Source of the DNA: Chroococcidiopsis sp. TS-821 | GTDB lineage: Bacteria; Cyanobacteriota; Cyanobacteriia; Cyanobacteriales; Chroococcidiopsidaceae | Reading direction: 5' to 3' | Length of the DNA: 64,000 nt | Assembly: GCF_002939305.1 (NCBI RefSeq) | Contig: NZ_MVDI01000001.1 | Coordinates: forward strand, 1,550,001-1,614,000 | In this document: positions 37,480 to 48,200 of the stretch, piece after piece | How positions within the stretch are numbered: the stretch's first letter is position 1 | Layout: each line of letters starts with the position of its first letter | Program-made: the position numbers and the translations under genes | Notes under the pieces: model-generated | Databases searched by the model: none | Told to the model about the DNA's origin: nothing | The model's input: only the letters and a program-made list of their open reading frames with translations

Positions 37480-37917
37480 TCAGTAGTGGATCTCTAGCTT
37501 TAAAACATAGCGTCCAAGTTGCACTTGCGACCATAATTCATATTCAATTTGAAGTTGCTGCGGTAAGGGGCGGCTAACTAAATTTAATTGCTGCGTAAAA
37601 TTACGCATTTGCAGTATATTTTCGCTACCCTGAAAAAATCCATTTCCTAACCAATAGCGACTAATTCCGTAAACTCCGCGCTCCCAAAAATGACGATAAC
37701 ATACTTGATTTTCCGCTTGTTTGGTCATAATAACTCGATAAGGTGAAATTTCGAGCCAAAGAAGACTGGTACTGACAGGTGAAGGTTCTGTTATTAATAA
37801 ATGAAAGCTCTCGCGATCTTTTTGTTCTAGCGTAGCTACAGTTTGCACAACGTACCGTAAGGGTAAATCTGTAGAAATTAATGAAAGCAAGACTGGTTGA
37901 CGGTAACGAGTCAGCAT
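37480..37917 (-). CDS. Conserved cyanobacterial hypothetical protein
   Basis: A 145-residue soluble protein with no signal peptide. Aromatic and Arg-rich strands such as CYRHFWERGVYGISRYWLG and YELWSQVQLGRYVLKLEIHY suggest a beta-rich fold. I do not recognise a family with known function. Its stop is 8 bp from the end of the CPBP gene. Confidence 0.65.
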   Translation of the reverse strand: MLTRYRQPVLLSLISTDLPLRYVVQTVATLEQKDRESFHLLITEPSPVSTSLLWLEISPYRVIMTKQAENQVCYRHFWERGVYGISRYWLGNGFFQGSENILQMRNFTQQLNLVSRPLPQQLQIEYELWSQVQLGRYVLKLEIHY

Positions 37918-38258
37918 GAGTAAAAAGACCGCCTGGCTGGTACAGCGCTAGTTTATCTTAAACAAGGCTTACGCCATTGTTCTTAAAGCAAAGCTTAATA
38001 AGGTAACATCTACATATATACATACAATGAACGCAAATACATAAGCTTTGACTTTCCATATTACTTGGGTGAACTCTTATTAGATTGGCGAAAGTTATTG
38101 TTCTAAACGAACCTTTCTAGACACAGAGAACGCACAGAGAATAATAGGGGGTTTTCATGCACGATTTAGGAGCGCTATAACTGTCGTTTCATTTGAGAAA
38201 CTACGCACAAGTATGTGGCGGTTTCCCAATTGCTACTTTTTAGCCCATAAATCAACTT
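37918..38258. other. Intergenic region with dispersed repeat
   Basis: Contains an ACACAGAGAACGCACAGAGA-type stretch (38115-38135), a dispersed motif of cyanobacterial spacers, also echoed near 54835. No gene seen. Confidence 0.5.
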
Positions 38259-39041
38259 TTACTTGACGTGCGACGTTTTAAAAAATATTTCGTAAGGAGA
38301 AAAGAAGTACTCTATGAATCCTGGTGGTAGGATTGGCTCAATACCAGGAACCATACTAGAATATTGCGATTGATAAGCTGCCAAAGCTGCTATTTTTTTC
38401 TTAAGGACTTTGTTAATTGGTAATCTGTAAACATGGGCAAGCTCTGGAGATTTAAAATCAAGTTGATGTGGTATCCAGCGTGCCCACACAGGATACTGCA
38501 ACACTTCAATGGGTAAGTTAGATTCTTGAACTGCGGCTTGCACTAAAGCATAAGTTTCTTTATGGTCAGGATGAATATCTTCTTTGTAAGGTACATATAC
38601 CTCTTGCGGTTGGCGATCGCGTAATAATTGCACTAATTGATTAATCGTCGCTTGACGTTCCACAGCAGATAGCGTGGCTAAACCACCATCAGGTTTCCCT
38701 AGAAAGTGAATGGCTGATTGTGCAACACCGAGAGTTTTCAAGGCTTGAATAGCTTCTTGCTGGCGAATTTGCACAAGCTGATCGGGAGAAATTTGGGGAT
38801 ACTCTGCGTAGGAAGCCCTACCATCAGTGAGAAATACGACATCTAAAGCAACTCCCCGATCGCACTTGAGTGCAATTGTGCCACCACAACCCAAGGTTTC
38901 GTCATCTTGATGTGGTGCAAAGACAATTGCCGATTTCTGATTCGAGGCGATCGTTTTGCTTTTCTGATACAACCACCACAAGTAGATAAACCTTAATTTT
39001 GAGAGCAATCGCTGCTTAATTTTTTGATAATATCTATTCAT
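38259..39041 (-). CDS. PIG-L family deacetylase
   Basis: A 260-residue LmbE-like protein. The zinc and catalytic motifs are APHQDDETLGCGGT (about residues 43-56, PHxDDE) and HPDHKETY. Family members remove acetyl from GlcNAc in GPI, mycothiol and bacillithiol pathways or in antibiotic assembly. It starts 11 bp after the glycosyltransferase gene, so the two form an operon. The target is probably a GlcNAc-containing glycan or glycolipid (inference). Confidence 0.88.
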   Translation of the reverse strand: MNRYYQKIKQRLLSKLRFIYLWWLYQKSKTIASNQKSAIVFAPHQDDETLGCGGTIALKCDRGVALDVVFLTDGRASYAEYPQISPDQLVQIRQQEAIQALKTLGVAQSAIHFLGKPDGGLATLSAVERQATINQLVQLLRDRQPQEVYVPYKEDIHPDHKETYALVQAAVQESNLPIEVLQYPVWARWIPHQLDFKSPELAHVYRLPINKVLKKKIAALAAYQSQYSSMVPGIEPILPPGFIEYFFSPYEIFFKTSHVK

Positions 39042-39052
39042 AAATAGATTTC

Positions 39053-39973
39053 CTAGTTAACTGTAACAATTTCAACTTCACTAGATTTATTTATTGATAG
39101 GTCGTTTTTACTTCTTAGAGCTTGAGAATACTTAAGACTGCCTTTGAAAAGTCCTATATTCCAGCTAAGTACCCACAACCATTCAGCAAATTTACTTCTA
39201 TTTTGAAGATAAAAAATAATTTTAATTGGATATACTAAAACTTTTATTAAATAACCAAAAGTATTAATTTTATTGGCTGTTATTCCGTAAAGCGAGCGGA
39301 GGTATATATGGCTTTCAGCCCAGCATTTGCCTTGCTTATAAATATCTTGAAATGTATGTCTTAGGCGAATTTGAGCAACTGCCTCTTCAATGAAATACAG
39401 TTGAGCACCTAATAGTTGAACTCGGAAACAATAGTCCGTGTCTTCTGCATATATCAAGTCTTCATTGAATCCACCTACAGCTTCGTGCAGTGCTTTTTTA
39501 ATACCAAGATTTCCACTTCCTGCAAAAGGTAGATAAGGGGGAAATTCATACTGCGAAAGTCCTAGTTTTTGAACTTGAAAGATACCAGTATTCAATAACC
39601 AAGGTTCATTAAGTTGCGTGTAATCAAAACGCCCAGCGACAAAATCATATTTGAGAAGTGCTTCGCCCATTGCGGTTAACCAGCCAGGCTCAACCTGATC
39701 GTCTGCATCACAAAATAGGAGTGCTTCGCCAGTTGCAACTTTAGCACCAGCGTTGCGTGCGTGAGCCGCACCAGGGCGATCGCTAGCCTGAATCAACCGC
39801 AGATTTGGAATGTGTTTTTGATAGTTTTTAACGATTGCCACAGATTCATCTGTTGAACCATTATCAACAACAATGATTTCCCATTCTGTCCATGTTTGTT
39901 TAGCAAGTGCTTCTAACTGTACTGCAATCGTTTTTGCTGCATTAAAGCAAGGGATAATAACACTTATCTTCAT
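39053..39973 (-). CDS. Family 2 glycosyltransferase
   Basis: A 306-residue GT-A fold enzyme. Motifs are VIIPCFNAAKTIAVQLE at the start, VVDNGSTDES, the metal-binding FCDADDQVEPGWL, and a later ED pair in LIYAEDTDYCFRVQ. A hydrophobic stretch near 235-250 (LIKVLVYPIKIIFYLQ) suggests membrane association. It transfers a sugar from a nucleotide donor, probably to a polysaccharide or lipid. It is the first gene of a two-gene unit with the PIG-L deacetylase. Confidence 0.9.
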   Translation of the reverse strand: MKISVIIPCFNAAKTIAVQLEALAKQTWTEWEIIVVDNGSTDESVAIVKNYQKHIPNLRLIQASDRPGAAHARNAGAKVATGEALLFCDADDQVEPGWLTAMGEALLKYDFVAGRFDYTQLNEPWLLNTGIFQVQKLGLSQYEFPPYLPFAGSGNLGIKKALHEAVGGFNEDLIYAEDTDYCFRVQLLGAQLYFIEEAVAQIRLRHTFQDIYKQGKCWAESHIYLRSLYGITANKINTFGYLIKVLVYPIKIIFYLQNRSKFAEWLWVLSWNIGLFKGSLKYSQALRSKNDLSINKSSEVEIVTVN

Positions 39974-40390
39974 CTTTTTAGTTGGTTTGTTAGTTTTTTA
40001 TATTAATTATTAATAGGCGATATACGTATCTTCTTGATATGATTTAAATTTTTAACTAAATTTTTAGCTGATTCATCAAATATCCTCAACAACTGATTTG
40101 ACGATCGCTAACACTTTAAACTGAATAAATTGTATTTTAAGTAACTATACGCGAATATCCTGACAGTTATACTCAAAAAAGTAAAGCACGATACTTATAC
40201 TTAAACAATGCCTTTATATTGCTGACAGTTTTATAAATTTTTAGTGAAACAATTGATATCTCGATCAGTATTAGAGAAGCAAGCTCATAGAAAGTCTTAC
40301 CAAAACTGATGCAATTGAGTTTATCTAGGACTTTATTACTTAAGTGCGAATACTGCGGTAGGATAAATTACACGCATTACGTGAGTCTCC
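39974..40390. other. AT-rich intergenic region between divergent genes
   Basis: About 420 bp upstream of both the glycosyltransferase and aroA. No gene, RNA or clear operator was recognised. Confidence 0.5.
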
Positions 40391-41731
40391 ATGTCGGTTG
40401 TTATCACGCAAGAAACGAATCGTCACCAACATCTTGTTATTAATCGTACTACTGGACTATCCTTACACGGTTGTATCCGAGTTCCAGGAGATAAATCGAT
40501 TTCGCATCGGGCTTTGATGCTAGGCGCGATCGCCTCTGGTGAAACGCACATTCAAGGGCTACTGCTAGGCGAAGATCCGCGCAGTACAGCAAGCTGTTTT
40601 CAAGCGTTGGGGGCGGAAATTTCTGAGTTAAATACTGAATTAGTTACCGTAAAAGGTATTGGATTAGGACAGTTGCAAGAACCTGTCGATGTCCTCAACG
40701 CCGGAAATTCTGGGACAACGCTACGGTTAATGCTGGGAATTTTAGCGGCGCATCCTGGGCGGTTTTTTGCTGTTACTGGGGATAGTTCGTTGCGATCGCG
40801 TCCAATGTCGCGTGTCGTCAAACCTTTGCAACAAATGGGAGCGCAAATTTGGGGACGCAAAGATAATTCGCTAGCACCGCTAGCAATACAAGGACGATCG
40901 CTCAAACCCATTCATTACCATTCACCGATCGCATCTGCACAAGTTAAATCGTGTATTCTCCTAGCCGGATTAACGACTGAAGGTGAAACAACTGTCACCG
41001 AACCAGCATTGTCGCGCGATCATAGCGAACGAATGCTACAAGCTTTTGGGGCAAAACTTAGCGTCGATCCTGATACGCGTAGTGTCACAGTCACAGGACC
41101 TGCGCAACTACAAGGACAAACTGTAATTGTTCCTGGCGATATTAGTTCGGCGGCTTTTTGGCTAGTTGCAGCAGCAATTGTTCCCGATTCCGAATTAATT
41201 ATTGAAAATGTCGGCGTAAATCCTACACGCACGGGTATTTTAGAAGCGTTATCGATGATGAACGCGGATGTTCAGTTAGAAAATCAGCGTATAGTTGCAG
41301 GCGAACCTGTCGCCGATTTGCGCGTACGTTCGAGTCAACTCAAAAGTTGTACGATCGCTGGCGATTTAATTCCGCGATTGATTGATGAAATCCCGATTCT
41401 TGCAGTCGCCGCCGTGTTTGCACAAGGAACAACCGTGATTCGCGACGCGGAGGAATTGCGCGTGAAAGAAAGCGATCGCATTGCTGTTATGGCAAATCAA
41501 CTGCAACGCATGGGGGCTAAAGTCACTGAACTTCCCGATGGCTTAGAAATTGTTGGCGGAACTCCATTAACGGGTACAGATGTCGATAGTCATACCGATC
41601 ATCGCATTGCCATGAGTTTAGCGATCGCCGCGCTCAATAGTACCGGAACGACAACAATTAATCGTGCAGAAGCAGCAGCTATTTCCTACCCAGATTTTGT
41701 GCCTACACTCGAGCAAGTTTGTTGTATGTAG
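40391..41731 (+). CDS. aroA: 3-phosphoshikimate 1-carboxyvinyltransferase (EPSP synthase)
   Basis: A 446-residue enzyme of the shikimate pathway that joins shikimate-3-phosphate and phosphoenolpyruvate. [28 protein letters not shown] and [13 protein letters not shown] are the substrate-binding loops. The late [14 protein letters not shown] motif and [12 protein letters not shown] are also typical. Length is normal. The GNSGTT loop with Gly-Asn-Ala-Gly is standard for the enzyme. Confidence 0.97.
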   Translation: MSVVITQETNRHQHLVINRTTGLSLHGCIRVPGDKSISHRALMLGAIASGETHIQGLLLGEDPRSTASCFQALGAEISELNTELVTVKGIGLGQLQEPVDVLNAGNSGTTLRLMLGILAAHPGRFFAVTGDSSLRSRPMSRVVKPLQQMGAQIWGRKDNSLAPLAIQGRSLKPIHYHSPIASAQVKSCILLAGLTTEGETTVTEPALSRDHSERMLQAFGAKLSVDPDTRSVTVTGPAQLQGQTVIVPGDISSAAFWLVAAAIVPDSELIIENVGVNPTRTGILEALSMMNADVQLENQRIVAGEPVADLRVRSSQLKSCTIAGDLIPRLIDEIPILAVAAVFAQGTTVIRDAEELRVKESDRIAVMANQLQRMGAKVTELPDGLEIVGGTPLTGTDVDSHTDHRIAMSLAIAALNSTGTTTINRAEAAAISYPDFVPTLEQVCCM

Positions 41732-41829
41732 ATGTGGTAGGTAAGTGTTATTACTGATCGTCTTGATAGCTAATTTATTGATTGCTGCTGGACTAGAAGT
41801 AGATCTATCAACAATCAACGCGAGTCTTT

Positions 41830-42813
41830 TTACACTTGTAAAGTTGCGCCTAACCGATAGCGATTGTGCGGTGCATCTAAATCTAAAACCGGTCCTTTGG
41901 GAACAATACGTGTCGGATTCACTTTGGGATGACTCATGTAGTAATGCTTTTTGATATGGTCAAAATGACACGTTTCTTTGACGCCCTTTTGCTGGTAAAG
42001 GTCTTTTAGATAATTCCAGAGATTGGGATAATCGGCAATTCGTCGTAAGTTGCACTTGAAATGCACGTAGTAAACAGGATCGAAGCGCAGTAGTGTGGTA
42101 AACATACACCAATCAGCTTCAGTTAAGCGATCGCCACACAAATAACGTTGTTCGGATAAGACATGTTCCCAATAATCTAATGCTTCAAACAACTCGGTGA
42201 CGGCTTCTTCATAGGCAGATTGCGTCGTTGCAAAACCAGCGCGATAAACTCCATTGTTGATCGGTTGATAAATTGCATCAATCGTTTCGTCAATTTTTTG
42301 CTGCTGTTCTTGCGGATAAAAATGAATATCTTGTTTAGCGTAAGCTTCAAACTCAGTATCCAACATCCGGATAATTTCGCGGGATTCGTTATTGACAATT
42401 GTGCTAGTTTCCTTATCCCACAAAACAGGTACCGTCACTCGACCGCTGTAATTAGGATCGGCTTTGAGGTAAATTTCCCACAAGTAATTCGTGTGGTTTA
42501 CCGTGTCAGGAATACTCCCTGGTTCCTCCTCAGAGAATTCCCAACTATTTTGATCGATCACTGGTGCAACAACCGAAAGACCAATGACATCTTCTAACCC
42601 TTTCAACCGTCGCATAATCGCGGTACGATGCGCCCAAGGACAAGCCCAGGAGATATAAAGATGATAACGTCCTGGTTCAGCTTTAAAGCCACTCGAACCA
42701 TCAGCAGTAATGGTGTCACGGAAGGTAGTTGAAGGACGTACAAACCGCCCGCCTTCATCTTCTTGTTCGCGTTCTGGCACCCATTTGCCATCAATGAGAA
42801 CACCTAAACCCAT
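41830..42813 (-). CDS. Glutathione S-transferase, glutathionyl-hydroquinone reductase type (Xi class)
   Basis: A 327-residue protein. The N-terminal thioredoxin-like domain has the catalytic ISWACPWAHRTAIMR (Cys-Pro-Trp-Ala), and an all-helical C-terminal domain ends at the expected YYMSHPKVNPTRIVPKGP. These YqjG/ECM4-like enzymes reduce glutathionyl-hydroquinones. Full length with no near neighbour; converges with aroA. Confidence 0.93.
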   Translation of the reverse strand: MGLGVLIDGKWVPEREQEDEGGRFVRPSTTFRDTITADGSSGFKAEPGRYHLYISWACPWAHRTAIMRRLKGLEDVIGLSVVAPVIDQNSWEFSEEEPGSIPDTVNHTNYLWEIYLKADPNYSGRVTVPVLWDKETSTIVNNESREIIRMLDTEFEAYAKQDIHFYPQEQQQKIDETIDAIYQPINNGVYRAGFATTQSAYEEAVTELFEALDYWEHVLSEQRYLCGDRLTEADWCMFTTLLRFDPVYYVHFKCNLRRIADYPNLWNYLKDLYQQKGVKETCHFDHIKKHYYMSHPKVNPTRIVPKGPVLDLDAPHNRYRLGATLQV

Positions 42814-42957
42814 TATGAAAATCTCCTGTAATTGCTTTCAAAGCCTTCCGACAAAAGTCGGGGCTATCAGTACAAAGTGTGCTTGCGCACACTAGATGAG
42901 AGTTTTAAGGAAAGACACAATTTCTTACTCCCCACCCTCATATATTGAAAGCTGTAA

Positions 42958-43251
42958 TTACTCTTCAGCATTCAAAATTTGTGGCACTTTAAAGTATTCG
43001 CCTTCTTGTTCTGGCGCACTGCTGAGAATTGCATCGCGTTCTTCATAAGGTTGTAGTTCGTCAGGGCGGGTCACATTCGTAACTTCAATTGCTCTTGCTG
43101 TTGGCGGTACGTCAGTGACATCAAGTTCGCTGAGTTGTTCGAAGTAGTCCAAGATACTACTTAACTGCTTAGTAAATTGCTCCTCTTCTTCAGGAGTTAA
43201 TTCTAATCGAGCTAAAAGCGCTACTTTGCGGACTTGTTCGCGATCAATCAT
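42958..43251 (-). CDS. gatC: Glu-tRNA(Gln) amidotransferase subunit C
   Basis: A 97-residue protein: [32 protein letters not shown] and VTRPDEL give the GatC profile. With GatA and GatB it converts Glu-tRNA(Gln) to Gln-tRNA(Gln) in cells without GlnRS. No obvious Shine-Dalgarno precedes the ATG. It is separated from gatA/gatB, which are not in the window. Confidence 0.96.
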   Translation of the reverse strand: MIDREQVRKVALLARLELTPEEEEQFTKQLSSILDYFEQLSELDVTDVPPTARAIEVTNVTRPDELQPYEERDAILSSAPEQEGEYFKVPQILNAEE

Positions 43252-43257
43252 AGATAG

Positions 43258-43345
43258 GAGGTAATGGGTAATCGGTAATTGGTAATTGGTGATGGGTAAT
43301 GAAATTAGACTGAACTTTCTACTCGCTAGTCATTAGCCACCAGTC
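43258..43345. repeat. Dispersed intergenic repeat (GGTAATTGGTAATTGG / AGTCATTAGCCACCAGTC type)
   Basis: A stretch of GGTAATNGG units followed by a CACCAGTCACAAGCCACTCAC segment. Related wording occurs at 3490-3545, 34229-34258, 35728-35756 and 51725-51800. No coding capacity. Confidence 0.5.
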
Positions 43346-43357
43346 ACAAGCCACTCA

Positions 43358-43873
43358 CTAAAAGTTTTCGTGCATTCTACCAGTCGTCTTCAGCCAGTTT
43401 TGCGCTTCTAGGTAGTTGTTGGGAGCAATGCTGATGGCTCTTCTCCAATAATCGGCTGCCTTGTCAAATAAAGCTTCTGCACTGTCGTTATCGCCTGCTT
43501 CTTTAGCTCTTTCGCCTTGGTAATGATAAATCACCGCGATATTGTTGAGCGCTTGGATTAGACGCGGATTCGTTTCTAGAGCTTGGTGATAGTAATCTAG
43601 CGCTTTTTCGTGTTCGCCATTACTTGCGTGAATTAAGGCAATATTGTAGAAAATATAACTGCGATCGTAGGGGTCTTCTTCTAACTCTAAAGCTTCGTTG
43701 TAGTTATCTAACGCTTCCGCGTAGTCGCCATCGGCTTGAGCCGCCATACCATCGCGGTAGTAGACAAAAGCTTCTTTGGCTTTTTTATTCGTAGGCAAGA
43801 TCTTTAAAATCAGATCCGCCATGACGGTAAAAGATTTATCGATAAAGTTATCGTTACGTTGAGTTCTTGGCAT
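43358..43873 (-). CDS. ycf3: Photosystem I assembly protein Ycf3
   Basis: A 171-residue protein with three tetratricopeptide repeats ([59 protein letters not shown]), matching Ycf3 in order and length. It is a thylakoid-associated chaperone that helps assemble PsaA/PsaB. It lies on the same strand as gatC but 106 bp away with a dispersed repeat between. Confidence 0.97.
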   Translation of the reverse strand: MPRTQRNDNFIDKSFTVMADLILKILPTNKKAKEAFVYYRDGMAAQADGDYAEALDNYNEALELEEDPYDRSYIFYNIALIHASNGEHEKALDYYHQALETNPRLIQALNNIAVIYHYQGERAKEAGDNDSAEALFDKAADYWRRAISIAPNNYLEAQNWLKTTGRMHENF

Positions 43874-44045
43874 ATGCCTCTAGATTAAACAGTATCTGCT
43901 ATGAATTGCTCTCAAGGATATTGTAATTGAGAGCAGCATAAGGGCGTTGGCGATCGCACCCTTAATTCAGTCTCGATCCAGCTTCAGAAGGAGCGATCAA
44001 TTAATAAGTTTTGTGTTGGCACTCACCGTAGAATCAGTCATTCCT

Positions 44046-44588
44046 ATGAGAAAAGTCGAAGTTGTGCCCTATAACCCCCAGTGGCGAGACGCCTTTGCAC
44101 GAGAAAAGCAGCAAGTTTGGCAAGCGCTTGGTGACAATGTAGTTGCGATTCATCATATTGGTAGTACTGCAATACCTGGTATTTACGCCAAACCGATTAT
44201 TGATTTGTTAGTGGAGGTAAAAGAAATTGCAAAAATAGATCAATACAATTTATCAATGGAAGCCTTAGGCTATGAAGCGATGGGCGAGTTTGGTATTCCA
44301 GGTCGCCGTTACTTTCGCAAGAACAACGCAGCAGGTGTCAGAACACACCATGTTCATGCATTTGAAGCAGGCGAACCAGAAGTAGCGAAGCATTTGGCAT
44401 TTAGAGACTACACGATCGCTCATTGGGAAGATGCACAGCAGTATAGCGACTTGAAGCGCGAGTTAGCTAGAAAGTATCCATACGACATTGACAGTTACAT
44501 GGATGGGAAGCATGAATTTATTCAACAGATGAATGCAAAAGCAGCCGAATGGCGTGAGTCACAGAAAATTGATTGGTACACACCATAA
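44046..44588 (+). CDS. GrpB family protein (UPF0157)
   Basis: A 180-residue protein of the nucleotidyltransferase-like GrpB family: VEVVPYNPQWRDAFAREKQ, IHHIGSTAIPG (the GS motif), KPIIDLLVEV (the Asp pair region) and a C-terminal helix. Biochemical role is not established for the family. The ATG at 44046 fits the family start; the ORF upstream to 43947 is unconserved and partly overlaps a hairpin-free spacer. Confidence 0.88.
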   Translation: MRKVEVVPYNPQWRDAFAREKQQVWQALGDNVVAIHHIGSTAIPGIYAKPIIDLLVEVKEIAKIDQYNLSMEALGYEAMGEFGIPGRRYFRKNNAAGVRTHHVHAFEAGEPEVAKHLAFRDYTIAHWEDAQQYSDLKRELARKYPYDIDSYMDGKHEFIQQMNAKAAEWRESQKIDWYTP

Positions 44589-44670
44589 GTATTAACCGCT
44601 AACAACTTCTATCTGTTTCAACTAGGAATTGACGTTAATATTGAACAACCAATGAAAAAGAGGTGAGACA

Positions 44671-45231
44671 GTGACCTCTACAACAACCAAAATCACTTTA
44701 GCAGAGTTCCTTAAGCTGCCTGAGACGAAACCAGCAAGTGAATATATTAGTGGCAAGATCGTTCAAAAGCCAATGCCCCAAGGAAGACACAGCCGCTTGC
44801 AAAGTAAGCTGTGTAACGTAATTAACGACATTACAGAAGAACAAAAAATTGCTTATGCTTTTCCTGAACTGCGTTGTAGCTTTGGCGATCGCTCAATTGT
44901 TCCAGATATTGCTGTCTTTCAGTGGCAACGAATTCCTTTCAATACGAGTGGAGAAGTCCCTGATAACTTTGAATTACCTCCTGATTGGGTAGTAGAGATT
45001 CTGTCTCCAAATCAACAGCCAAATCAAGTTATTGGTAATATTCTTCACTGTTTACAACATGGTAGTCGATTAGCTTGGTTTATTGACCCCGACGATCGCA
45101 GTGTATTAGTTTTCTTGCCAGGTCAGCAACCAGAACTGAAACAAGATAGCGATCGCTTACCTGTACTAGCAGAAATTCCTCTAGAGTTGACTACGGCGCA
45201 GGTTTTTGACTGGCTAAAAATGGCAACCTAA
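44671..45231 (+). CDS. Uma2-family endonuclease-like protein (DUF820)
   Basis: A 186-residue member of the PD-(D/E)XK-like Uma2 family, abundant in cyanobacteria. SEYISGKIVQKPMPQGRHSRLQ near residue 22, RCSFGDRSIVPDIAVF with the catalytic Asp, and WVVEILSPNQ with Glu are the expected motifs. GTG start with AAAGAGGTGAG. The biological role is unknown. It stops 3 bp from the cobN stop (convergent). Confidence 0.9.
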   Translation: MTSTTTKITLAEFLKLPETKPASEYISGKIVQKPMPQGRHSRLQSKLCNVINDITEEQKIAYAFPELRCSFGDRSIVPDIAVFQWQRIPFNTSGEVPDNFELPPDWVVEILSPNQQPNQVIGNILHCLQHGSRLAWFIDPDDRSVLVFLPGQQPELKQDSDRLPVLAEIPLELTTAQVFDWLKMAT

Positions 45232-45234
45232 TCA

Positions 45235-48200
45235 TTACAAGGTTTTCTCAATGCTAGCTTCAGCATGATGAACGAGCGCTCTCAAATTCTCTAGCATTTC
45301 GCGATCGACATTCTGCCACAACCCGCGTTGATGTGCTTCTAATAATCTTTCTGCCATATCGCGCAGTGCCCAAGGATTTTTTTCTTGGATAAACTGCTGA
45401 ACATTGGGATCGAATAAGTACGCGTTAGCGATTCCTTGATACATATGATCTTCCACACAATTTGCAGTCGCGTCGTAGGCAAATAAATAATCTACAGTCG
45501 CCGCCATTTCAAATGCACCTTTGTAACCGTGGCGCATCACTCCTGCAATCCACTTCGGGTTAATCACGCGGGAACGATAAACGCGGGCTATTTCTTCTTT
45601 GAGTTGACGCACGCGAGGGTTTGCTGGAATTGAGTTGTCACCAAAATAAGTTTGCGGGTTTTTTCCCTGCAAAGATCGTACTGCTGCGGTTAAGCCGCCT
45701 TGAAACTGGTAATAATCGTCCGAATCGAGTAAATCGTGTTCGCGGTTGTCTTGATTGTGTAAGACGATTTGCATTTGCTGTAAACGCTGTGCAAATGCTT
45801 CCGGAACGGCAGATCCTTGTGCCGATCGCGAGTAAGCGTAGCAACTCCAGTTAATATAAGCACGCGCTAAATCTTCGTCGTCGTGCCAGTTTTGTGCTTC
45901 AATTAAGCCTTGGAGTCCTGCACCATAAGCACCAGGTTTCGAGCCAAAAATCCGGTAACGCGATCGCGCCGAAGCTTGTTCTAAAGTTAACCCCGCTGTT
46001 TGCCATAGTTCTGTCTCGTGAGAAACTTGCGCTGCTAATGGATTTTGTTCAGGTGGTTCATCGAGTGCAGCTACAGCAGCAACAGCAGTATCGAATAAAT
46101 CGATTAAATTTGCAAAAGCATCGCGGAAAAAGCCCGAAATTCGCAAAGTGACATCCACGCGCGGACGTCCTAACACCGATAGCGGTAAAACTTCCAAATC
46201 GACCACCCGCTGCGAAACACCATCCCACACAGGTCGCACTCCGAGTAATGCTAATGCTTCGGCAATATCATCGCCACCCGTCCGCATTGTCGAAGTTCCC
46301 CAAATTGATAAACCCAAAGTTTTAGGATATTCGCCATTTTCTTGTGCATAACGTTCAATCAAAGCTTCCGCAGCTTTGCGCCCAATATCCCAAGCTGTTT
46401 CTGTCGGAATTGCCCGAATATCCACAGAATAAAAATTGCGACCAGTTGGTAACACTTCGGGACGACCGCGAGTCGGCGCCCCCGCAGCACCACTTGGAAC
46501 ATACCGCCCATCTAAACCGCGTAATAAGTTCGTGATTTCTTGTTGTGTTTGTTGCAAAGAAGGTAGCAGGCGATCGCGTATCCAGGTGAGATTAGTGGTG
46601 AGTGGCTGGTGGTTAGTGGATAGAGAAGAGACATTTTGTAGTATTTGTTCGATTAAGTTAGTGGCGTGGTGTTCTAGGGCTTCTACCGCATCGCCGATGG
46701 TGTGACAGGGTTGTTGTGTTTTTGTTGAAAGTAATTCGATTTCATTTACAGAGAGCTTTTGGCTAAGATCTGCGGTAAGCGGATCGAAATCTAGCCCCCA
46801 GGATTGCGCGATTGCTTGCGTAAGTCCACAGCGATCGCGACTCGGCATACGGGCGATCGCTACAATTAAATCTCTCAGTTGTCTTCCTTGCGGACATTGA
46901 CCAAAAATGTGTAAACCATCGCGAATTTGCGCTTCTTTGAGTTCGCAAAGATAGCCATCGATATTGCTAATGCTTAATTGTTCATCACTTGCGACACCAA
47001 GATCGAGGTGGAGATTTTCTTGCAGAACGAGATCGAGTATGCGATCGCGAATCAACGTTAACCGCGTTGGGTCTAAACTCTGCGCCTCATAATACTCATC
47101 AACCAACCCCTCCAACTGCTGTAAAGAACCATGTAATTCTGCACGAGTCAACGGCGGCGTCAAATGGTCTACGATCGCAGCTTGCGCGCGACGCTTCGCC
47201 TGCGAACCCTCACCAGGATCGTTCACAATAAACGGATACAAATGTGGTAAAGCCCCCAAAGCTACCTCTGGGTAACACTCCTGCGACAACGCCACACTCT
47301 TTCCTGGTAGCCACTCCAAATTGCCATGCTTCCCGACATGAACCACCGCATCAGCACCAAAACATTCTCGCACCCAATAGTAAAATGCTAAATACTCGTG
47401 CGTAGGCTCCAAATCCGGCGCGTGATAATTCAACGCCGGATCGACATCATACCCCCGCCCTGGCTGAATCCCCACAAACACATTCCCCAAACAAATTCCA
47501 GAAACCGCGATCGCTTCCTTTCTTTCTCCGTAGTTCGCATCCCCCCACCGTTCGCAAATCCTTTGTTGCACCCCTAATGGCAAACTCCTAAAATACTCCT
47601 GATACTCCTCCCAACTCACACTTTGCAACACCCGACGCAATCTCCCCTCCGGATCGTTCGTCACCCCACTCGTCAAGCGCTGCATCAACTCATCGCCACT
47701 GTGCGGTAAATTCTCCACCTGATACCCAGCTGCTTGCAAAGCCTGCAAAATTTCTACACAACTTGCGGGAGTATCCAACCCCACACCATTCGCCAAACGT
47801 CCATCACGATTTGGGTAATTTGCCAAAATCAGCGCAATTTTTCTTTGTCGTGGTGGTAACAAACGCAAACGTACCCAATTTGCAGCTAAATCCGCAACAA
47901 ACGCAATGCGATCGCCGTATGGTTCATACACGACAACATCCGTTTCTAAATCAGCATTCCAAGTTTGCACAGCTTTAAACGAAACCGCACGGCTAATAAT
48001 TCGCCCATCTACTTCAGGTAGCGCCACATTCATCGCCATATCGCGCGGCGACAGTCCTTGAAATTGCGATTCCCAAACATCTACAGGACTACTACTCAAA
48101 ATTGCCTGCAATACAGGAACGTCTAGTTTTTCCCAAAAATCAAGTTGCAGTGTTGCTTCTAGCCGCGCTAGGGAGAAACTCGTTGTATTGAGTAACAGTT

